Source: Sclerotinia nivalis | Taxonomy: Eukaryota; Ascomycota; Leotiomycetes; Helotiales; Sclerotiniaceae | Assembly: GCA_029531795.1 (NCBI GenBank) | Contig: JAPEIS010000015.1 | Location: 1,984,001-2,048,000, forward strand | DNA: 64,000 bases | Direction of reading: 5' to 3' | In this document: positions 56,586 through 64,000 of the stretch, piece by piece | Position numbering within the stretch: the first letter of the stretch is position 1 | How the letters are laid out: every line of letters starts with the position of its first letter | Notes under the pieces: generated by a model | Seen by the model: the letters and a program-made list of their open reading frames with translations, nothing else | Databases searched by the model: none | What the model was told of the DNA's origin: nothing | Translations under genes and position numbers: made by a program

Positions 56586-57312
56586 GATGATTTTTGTTGA
56601 TCCGAAAATATTTCCAAGCACAATTCCAGTTCCAAGCTGAAGAGCTAGATTTATAATGCAGGAAATTAAATATCCAGAAACCACCAGACATGAAAAGCGA
56701 AGACCAAACATCAAGAACCTTCCAAAGGAAGCCGTCTCCCGAATCTTCCAACAACCTAGAAGTGCATGACGAGCTTCCGTGCATATTCCGTGTATTGCGT
56801 ATGGTTCTTAATGATCATGGATAAGCTGTAATTCAAACAATGGTAAAAATAGAGCGACCAAAACAGATAGCAAAACCTGCATGATTTGTCATTATTGTTA
56901 GTAAAGCACTTGCTAGACTCGGGATTATACTTTGCACCTCAGCAGCGGTATACAATTAGCGACCATCGACACTAGCTACTGGCTTATATATTCATCGTAT
57001 ATCTCACTCCCCCCCCGGGGGAAAGATAATAGATGATACTTGCTCAACTCACCTATTGACCACGAAGACTTCATGGCTTAATATTAATAATATTTCGTAT
57101 TTGTATTTGTATTAACCTGCCTGCCTGCTTTCCATGAAGAGTATTGTAAGAGTATACCACCTCTTCAAAAGCAAAAATTCAACCCCGTTTCCAATCATAC
57201 ATATATTCCTGAAAACCCAATATATATCCCGTACCCCCCTCCCCCAATCCCCCAAAACCCGAACATACCCTCCCCCTCCAGCATTCTTTCCTCCCCCCTC
57301 ACCACACCCACC
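56586..57312. other. intergenic, no supported gene
   Basis: About 730 bp. It contains a CCCCCCCCGGGGG run near 57008-57021 and a C-rich stretch at 57225-57345 that is the 3' part of the DUF202 gene and its flank. No other gene is seen. Confidence 0.45.
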
Positions 57313-58784
57313 CTACTTCTCCCAACCCCCCCTATTCCCCACCACCACAACCACCAAACTAGTCACCATCAACAATCCCGTAATAAGCGCCACCAACGCA
57401 ATACTCCCCCTACTAGCCGGAAACTTTCCCCTAATAATATAAAACTGGCCTTCAAAATATCGATGAAAACCCACTGAGAGCATCAAAATGGATATACCTA
57501 CGAAAGTTGCGCCGAGAGGTTTGCCGAGGTGGCGGAGATGGTTTCTAGGGTCTGAGGGGTCTAATGGAGGGGAGGTGGAGGAGGAAGAGGTGTTGAGGCG
57601 GAAACTGGGGGTGGTGTTAGTCATGAAGTAGAAAGAGGATGGGGAGAGGGAATCGGACAAGACGGGACGTACAGTTGAGTTATTGCAATTCCGATACTAG
57701 CGAACGCGAGGGAAGTTCGTAGCCAAGCTAAAAATGTCCTTTCTATCCACAACCCATAGTCAGCAATCAACAAAACCAAAACATCGACATATTAATCCCC
57801 GGATACAAATGTATGACAAAAGTATCACGAGTCAACCGATAACAAAATTAGCGAGTAAAAGGAAACGAAGTACAAACCAAGTGCCAAATGATCTCTCGCA
57901 ACACTCCCCTTATTCTCCAACTCAATACTTCCATATTCTTCCACCATTCTCTTCCACCATTTTCCAATCCTTCCTCTTTCCTTTCCTCTATGCTCGTTTT
58001 CTCCAATATCATCGCTATTCACCCGTCTACTATTATTTGGTTCTCTCTCAGCCTCAGTCCCTGAAAATACTCGACCCCTTCCTGTTCCCAATAATCCTCC
58101 TCTCTTATTTGGGTCGTTTGTTTCAAATTTCCTTTTCATACTATTATGTCCATTATTCGTATCTGCGGTAGTGGATGTAGTGATTCCGACACCGACACCT
58201 CCATAATTTATATCTGATCGTCGTCGCAATACACTCGTTTCTTCGTCTGCGCTACTTTCGCCTCTACTTTCTCTGCCATTTGTATGTTCGGTCCCATTTC
58301 CATTTCCATTTCCAGTCGTATATCCTCTCCTGTCAGAACTCTGGCTCTCATTGCCATTTCCTGCCTTCGCACAGCTTGCACCTTCATCCCCATCCCCATC
58401 TCCACTCCCATTATCCATCATAACCTTCCTACACCTCGCCTCCTTCAAAATACTATCAATCCTCTGTCTCTTCCTCTCTTTGATCTTTTGACTTCCTCTG
58501 CCACTAGCAATTTCACTCGCGCTCCCACTCCCACTATTAATCCTCGTCCCTGGATTCGGATTTTGTCCACTTGTATATATATTCTCTCCCTCTCTCACCT
58601 CAATATTCGCATTCGGCGTATCCAATCTCAATTGTGACGTATCCGTCGAACGAGCATTCGCATTCGTCTTCGTATTCAAATCCGTTCGAATCCCACGCGA
58701 CCGCGAATTTCCCTCTAAATCCAAATTTCCCCTCTCCCCCTCCCCCTCCCTTTCATTCCTATCCCTTGTACCTGTACTAGCCAT
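57313..58784 (-). CDS. DUF202-domain (YidH-like) membrane protein with long disordered N-terminus
   Basis: Three exons: 57878-58784, 57673-57742 and 57313-57604; introns 135 and 68 bp; 422 residues. The first ~270 residues are Arg/Asn/Gly/Ser/Glu-rich and disordered ([20 protein letters not shown]). Then comes the DUF202 core: [20 protein letters not shown] joined to [20 protein letters not shown] and [12 protein letters not shown], followed by hydrophobic [40 protein letters not shown] and [20 protein letters not shown]. The [19 protein letters not shown] signature plus three membrane helices define the family; fungal members are of unknown function, though the domain is related to parts of the vacuolar VTC proteins. 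Donor 1 is GTTTGT, non-optimal, but the join is demanded by the motif. Confidence 0.85.
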
Positions 58785-60314
58785 CTCGCACAAAGAAAGC
58801 AGATGTCTCTAGTGTATCTTATATTCTCTATCTCCACCGCACAATTCCGTACCTGCGAACCCGCGGATTAGAATTCGCAATTCAATTGCCCAATTGTCCA
58901 ATTACCACAATCACTGTAATGTAACCCGAGTCCAATGGTTCAATTGTCCAATCGATATACAGCGGAACGGTAATCGTCTTGTCTCTTTAACACACGTACA
59001 AAGCTTATCCACAGTGCCTTGCCAAAGCCAAGCCAAACCCGAAAAATTCAAAAATCCAAAAAGTCAAAAATCCAATACACAAAGTTACCAAGTTACTTTA
59101 CTCGAGTAATTCTGCCGGGGAACCTTCAAATACTACCTAGGTAGCTAGTAGCGCAGCCTGGAACTCACTCGGTGTGCGGGGTTCCGCTTTTATCATATTT
59201 CCATTTATAGAGGGTACTTGAGTTTTCATAGACCTCAATGCGACAGTCGACATACTGATCTCATTATTATATTCCCTTGTGAATATTCTACTGGTCAATA
59301 TCATGAAAAAGCGACCTCATCACTCATGTTCACCACATTCACAGAAGAAGAAAGTCATTTTAAACATTAATAGTAAAGATTCAAGAAATTTCCAAGGAAC
59401 CAAAAGAAGATTTAATTTGTATACACGAAAAAGGCCACACACTTCATCTGAATATTCTATTTAGCTGTTTTTTTTATTTTCTTTTCTCAAAATATCTCTT
59501 CATCTTTCTTGAAAAGGTAGAATAAGTAGAGTGTAACAGATCTCCTTTTTCCTCGTCTTTGTTGTGTTGTGCCGACTGAACTACTTGTATTGATACATGT
59601 ACCATATTCCGCAGCCTCTGCCGTCAAGTTTGCCATTCACATCCACATAAAACAAGCCTTATTAGCTCTCTACCATGTCTCCCTTGAAGGAAGAGATGGT
59701 GATAATCCCAGATCCGTATGCGCTCCGTCCAAATATTTTGTAGCCAGTATGAAAACATATGCAAGAGTGCCTGCGGCAAATTGATAAAAGGCCGTAGGGA
59801 TAGAGGGGCACTCTGTACCAGGAGCACGTCTCCTTCAAAATGCGTAACAGATACGTAGAAGAGTTAACCAAGGTGATCGCTTCAAAGGAAAGAAGGCTTT
59901 CCCGTCGTCATATGAACATTCATCTGCTGAGAACACAACTTTTATTCCACCCACAACCTCCACCCCCCTCAAGAAATTCATCCATACCTACACAACATTC
60001 GGAGCGTTGTATTCCAACGTCCAAATATCTTCCACTTCAATAATGTAAAAACATTAGCGACATTGATTACAAAAGGAAAAATTGCCACACGAAGTATATT
60101 CAGAGACCAGATAGAAGGGGTATATTATTGACAAGTTTGTTCGAAGGTTGCAAGTGGAGCGTAGGTTCGAACATCCGAGGCTTAGAATAACTCGAGGGCG
60201 TGTAAAAGAAAAATTGACTACAACAATCATAAGTTGCAATCATGAATATGCGCGCGAAAAGAAATGAGTATGTGCACCAGAAATTTTGGAAAGGAAATCG
60301 AGGACCTCAAGCGC
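58785..60314. other. 1.5-kb intergenic, no supported gene
   Basis: Between DUF202 and the SUN gene. Small ORFs at 59569-59871 on both strands have no recognisable domain. A sequence GGTTCGAACATCC near 60162 resembles a tRNA B box but has no cloverleaf. Confidence 0.45.
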
Positions 60315-61755
60315 CTATGAGAAGACGTATGTGGCGGTACCGCCTGGGGTAACGGAGACCTAAAGAATTTGTTAGCTTATCACCCCACAACTTCTTGTGA
60401 ATAAATCAACTTACGGTGCAGCCTGTTGAGGACACAACACCATTGTTGTAGTATGTTCCAGAGGAGTAGGAACATTTTCCGGAGACATCACCTTCGATGG
60501 AGATGGTAAAGTTCAAGATGCCGTACGTGTTGGTTGGGGTGTTGGGGATGATTGACAACCAAGTGTTACCAGAAGCATCTTTACCAACACCAGCATTGAC
60601 GGGAGCCCAGTTACCGACATTTCCACCTTGAGTACCCCAAACGCAAGCTTCACTGATGCCAGTTCCTTGTGGGTTGATGTAGTATTGTGCGGAAGTTGGA
60701 AGTCCTTCCCATGAGTAGTATTCGCTGGCATCTGGGCAAGTCAAATCGTAGGTTTGACCAGGAGAGGTAGACAATGGAACGGTTTCAGCCTCGAGACCAG
60801 GGTAATCAGTGCGGCAAACAGCAACAATGCTGTCGAGCTTATTCTCCACCTTGACAGATCCAGATCCAGCGGTACAGAGTTGCTTAACAGAAGGTCGGGA
60901 CAATTCAAGCTTGCCATTGGAGTTGCAGTAAAGACCACCAATCGATTCACCGGTGCTTCCTTGTGCGGAAGGCCATTGAGATTTCTGGTAACCAGCTGGG
61001 CAGGCATAAGAGCAGAACGCACCCTTAACACATCCACCGCTTATGACGGTGTTAATGGTTACGATTGAAGAAGCAGCGGTGGTGTAACCAGGGGTGCTTT
61101 GAATACCGATCCATCCATTCAAACCGAGGTAGTCAACGTGAACTGCACCATACTGAGATGGGAAAGTGGAACAAGAAATTTCGCCACTTGGGAAGTCGGC
61201 CCAGTTGCCGGAGCTGCTGGATGAGGGAACAGCAACTGCAGATGTGGAGGACTTGGAGGCGGCAGTACTTGATTTAGAAGTCGAAGTCGAAGTCGACGAT
61301 GATGATGATGATTTGGAAGACGATAAAGAGACCTTCTCAATAAACTCTGCAATAGGCTTGGTGGTCGAGCTGGGGGCAGGCGTAGGAGTGGTAGCGGCAG
61401 CAGGAGTGGTATTGGCAGCAGGAGTGGTATTGGCAGCAGGAGTGGTGGTTGGGACGGGAATTGAACCAGTAAACCAGTTAGTAGCAGATGGTGCATCAGA
61501 GAGCACCTGATCTCCGATCAAAACGTATTTTCCAGATTCCAATCCAGCTTGGACTTCGTCCAGAGGGATATCCTTTCCATTGAGCATGTAGACCGTCTCG
61601 ACTGGACCTGGCATGACTTCTGTCACCGAAACAACGGCATTCTCACGTACGACCTTGTTTGCTCTAGCTGGATGACGGTGTTGGTGGTTGTGAGGTTGCG
61701 CAATTGCAACACCCGCGACGCTCAAAAGCGCAACTGAAACTGGGGTGAACTTCAT
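60315..61755 (-). CDS. secreted SUN-family cell-wall protein (Sim1/Uth1/Sun4 type, GH132)
   Basis: Two exons: 60415-61755 and 60315-60359 (55-bp intron, GTAAGT...TTTAG); 461 residues. The short last exon encodes VSVTPGGTATYVFS, and the unspliced frame would replace it with a premature stop. Signal peptide MKFTPVSVALLSVAGVAIAQ; a His/Arg region; a Thr/Pro/Ala linker with repeated ANTTPA units and a Ser-rich stretch (about 103-183); then the SUN domain (about 185-461) with conserved Cys: FPSGEISCSTFPSQYGAVHV, GGCVKGAFCSYACPAGYQKS, GESIGGLYCNSNGKLELSRP, CRTDYPGLEAETVP, SEACVWGT. The family is O-glycosylated, wall-bound and acts in septation and wall remodelling; beta-glucosidase/glucanase activity is reported for relatives. 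Long antisense ORFs over the Ser linker are shadows. Confidence 0.95.
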
Positions 61756-63020
61756 CGTGAAGTGAACTCTTGCGATATGGATAGACTAAAGGTTTTCTTG
61801 ATTCCGAACTTTGAAGACTTTTGATATATCGATTGGATGTGAAGCGCAATCACAATTGTAAATATCTTGATGGATTGTGAATTTGGTCGTAGTCGAGGAT
61901 CGAAGTTGACTTCAAAGTTGAAGAGAAGATATTAGCGTTCAGATCTCTAAGATGCGACAATTGACAACAAATCCGATTGAAAGGCGATGTGAAGTCAAAT
62001 AACAATGAATGACTGACACGACCAACACGGGAAATAAGATTTCAATGGAGAACAGTGGGACGGTGAATGAATGAAAACACGAGAGATTCAATTACATACC
62101 TTGGCGATAGGTTCAATTGGACTTAATTTCGAAGATTCACTCTAAAATGAAAGGTCTTTTTTCCTAGGATGGAGAATAATTTGTAGGGGGAGAGATGGGA
62201 CAAATTGAGGTAAAGTCGCTTGGAGAGGATAATGAATTTCTGAGGGTTGATTTGAGTATTTGTTTTGATTTGTTGATTTGTTGAAATTTTAATTGATTTT
62301 TGCAGAAAGAGAGAAGTTTTTTTTTTTGAGATAAAAGTCGCTGTTCCAAATGAATGTGGTAGAGAGTTGTTTATTTTGGGTATGATAACAACTCTCAGTT
62401 GGGAGGGAATGCTTTGAAGAAAAAAAAGAGGGTTGATGAGGTTGGTTGAAGGTGTGAGGTGTAAAAGGGAGAAGTATCACGGAAAAAGAGGAGACAAGAA
62501 ATTCCAGGGCAATAGCAGAATAGTATAAGAAAATAAGAGGAGGTAGACGTGGCTATGGGAACGAAAAGCGAGAAGGGTAAGAAGGAAGGGGTGAACGATG
62601 GGTGATGGACCACTCAGAGTCAAGTATTGAAATTAGATTCAGGTACAAAATAAATAAATGAGCCAATGAAAAGGTAAAGAATGGGTGGGGGTATGCTAAA
62701 GGAAATATCCTAGCTGGGGTGCTTTCACTCCTAGCTCTTTCTTAGCGTGGAGCTTAACCTTGTCTAGTAATAAATATCATATTATTAGAGATGAACTCAA
62801 ACATCCAATGGGAGATTTATATGGAAGATTTCATTCTGGACCTGGGATGTGCAGCATGGGTAAAGGAGATTCAAGATTGGCCCGGATACCACCTAGTAAG
62901 GTAACTCTTGCACTTTCCCAAATACCTTAATTGTTTTTGTGGGATAGGATCAAAAATCTGAAATGACCTCGAATTTTTAGAAATTTCTTTTTCATGGTGA
63001 ATTGTCACAGTTTTGGTGTG

Positions 63021-63054
63021 TGAGCAGTGAGCAGTGAGCAGTGAGCAGTGAGCA
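63021..63054. repeat. GAGCAGT heptanucleotide array
   Basis: Four to five copies of TGAGCAG/GAGCAGT with a decayed last unit. Confidence 0.9.
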
Positions 63055-63740
63055 TTGAACAGTACCCAAGTAAGTACCTAATCTGTTTTACCGAGTGAAG
63101 TAAGGATAGGATAGAGATGGCTGAGATGGTTGAGATGGTTGAGATGGTCTATCTACCCCCATACAGATGAAGAAGATAGGAGATCGGTACAAAACACTAG
63201 AGTAGTCAGAGTCACCTTAAATAGCATTGTACCAAAGAATCAATGATATTCTCATACAAATTTTAAAAGGTCTGACCATCGTGACTATAATAACATGATT
63301 AATTTCTCTTCAAAGCTTTAAGCTTGATCATTGATAGATAACCAGTATCTAGCTATGATCAAGAAGATCTTGAATCATTTCTTGAGATCAACATTCAAAA
63401 TCTAAGATATTCTGACTGACCGCATGCTGAGTACAGTAATAATAAATAAATAAATGACACAGAGTCCAGACAAACCGACAAACTCACTCACTTGCTCATT
63501 GCTCAGTGCTCAGTGCTCAACTGCGCAAACATTATTTATCTGTGCATTACAGTACACCGAAACATCTCCACTTCACTCAACCCAAGGAAACATTTCTACA
63601 TCCAGTCTCTTTTTCTTCCAAACCTCTAATTTCGGCTATTTCCACTGACTGCTAAATGAAGAGCACGTAACCTAGTGAGCACCAACCATAAATATCTCCA
63701 ACGACTCCATCAAATCTTCCCATTTCTGAGAGTAAAGACC

Positions 63741-63782
63741 TTGGAAGTTGGAAGTTGGAAGTTGGAAGCTTGGAAGCTTGGA
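63741..63782. repeat. TTGGAAG-type tandem repeat
   Basis: Units TTGGAAG(T) and TTGGAAGC repeated about five times, then a longer TTGGAAGCTTGG variant. Confidence 0.85.
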
Positions 63783-64000
63783 GGAAGACGCCGGAGACCC
63801 TTTCAATATTCGGTCTCGGGATGACCTTTACCCTAGAACAAAGTCCCGTGCTCTGGTTTCATCCTATTTCTTATTCAAGGAACATTCCTCAAATGCCATT
63901 CAGGGAATGCGAGCGAGAATTTTTAATTTTTTTTTAAATTTTGCCGCTGAGCTTGCCATTGAGCGAATAGACCCTGATCAGGTACCTAGTAGTTCATCCC

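Larger units (their letters stand above)
61756..64000. other. 2.2-kb intergenic to window end, repeats only
   Basis: The first 400 bp is the SUN 5' leader/promoter; GTATGT at about 62100 (minus strand) could be the donor of a 5' UTR intron, unproven. Further on are a (GAGCAGT)n array at 63021-63054, GAGATGGTT units at 63115-63150 and TTGGAAG(T/C) units at 63741-63782. No gene is supported. Confidence 0.5.

Noticed and set aside
60154..60180. GGTTCGAACATCC, resembling a tRNA B box
   Set aside because: No matching A box, acceptor stem or cloverleaf in the flanks.
61166..61510. 114-codon acidic/Val-rich plus-strand ORF
   Set aside because: Antisense shadow of the Ser/Thr-rich linker in the SUN protein.

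Overview
This looks like nuclear DNA of a filamentous ascomycete. Genes carry short (about 46-165 bp) GT-AG introns, several with CTAAC-type branch points, and the proteins are typical of Pezizomycotina. A Leotiomycete such as the Sclerotiniaceae (Botrytis/Sclerotinia) is my impression from gene style only; it is not proven here. Gene models below were spliced by hand from reading frames and splice consensus, and every joined model was checked to keep frame.

Layout. 1-5.4 kb is a compact housekeeping block: the 3' end of a TauD-type dioxygenase, a small Cys/His-rich protein, the SDH assembly factor SDHAF3 (Sdh7), divergent from the eRF1 methyltransferase MTQ2, then Sm D1 and the V-ATPase assembly factor Pkr1. 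6.4-8.4 kb is a seven-exon sugar-porter MFS gene. 9.3-10.8 kb is a badly decayed MmgE/PrpD gene, followed by a degenerate coiled-coil-like stretch and an AT-rich spacer. 13.2-14.4 kb encodes a polytopic protein resembling wax-synthase-like acyltransferases. 15.5-20.4 kb is SWR1, head-to-head with the complex I subunit NDUFB8 homologue. A four-exon fungal gene of unknown function ends at 23.7 kb, and a SCOC-type short coiled-coil protein lies at 26.2-26.8 kb.

26.8-37.4 kb is about 10.6 kb with no gene I can support. It is full of microsatellites and low-complexity tracts. At 37.4-39.5 kb lie two gene relics: an SMP-30-like beta-propeller gene with a frameshift and a stop, and a membrane-protein remnant. 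40.1-44.9 kb is TRAPPC10/Trs130 (HypA type), and 45.7-47.9 kb is an eight-exon amino-acid permease. 49.7-56.6 kb is a cluster of five small-to-medium, charged, coiled-coil proteins of unknown function; two neighbours are recognisable paralogues. 57.3-58.8 kb is a DUF202 membrane protein with a long disordered N-terminus, and 60.3-61.8 kb is a secreted SUN-family (GH132) cell-wall protein. The rest, to 64 kb, is intergenic.

How it fits together. The housekeeping genes serve unrelated processes (mitochondrial complexes I and II, splicing, translation termination, V-ATPase, chromatin, Golgi traffic, cell wall) and mostly share only divergent promoters. The accessory parts (transporter plus PrpD relic, beta-propeller relic, coiled-coil cluster, gene-poor tract) show gene turnover. 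I found no transposon with recognisable coding capacity, no tRNA and no CRISPR-like array. The least explained system is the coiled-coil paralogue cluster.
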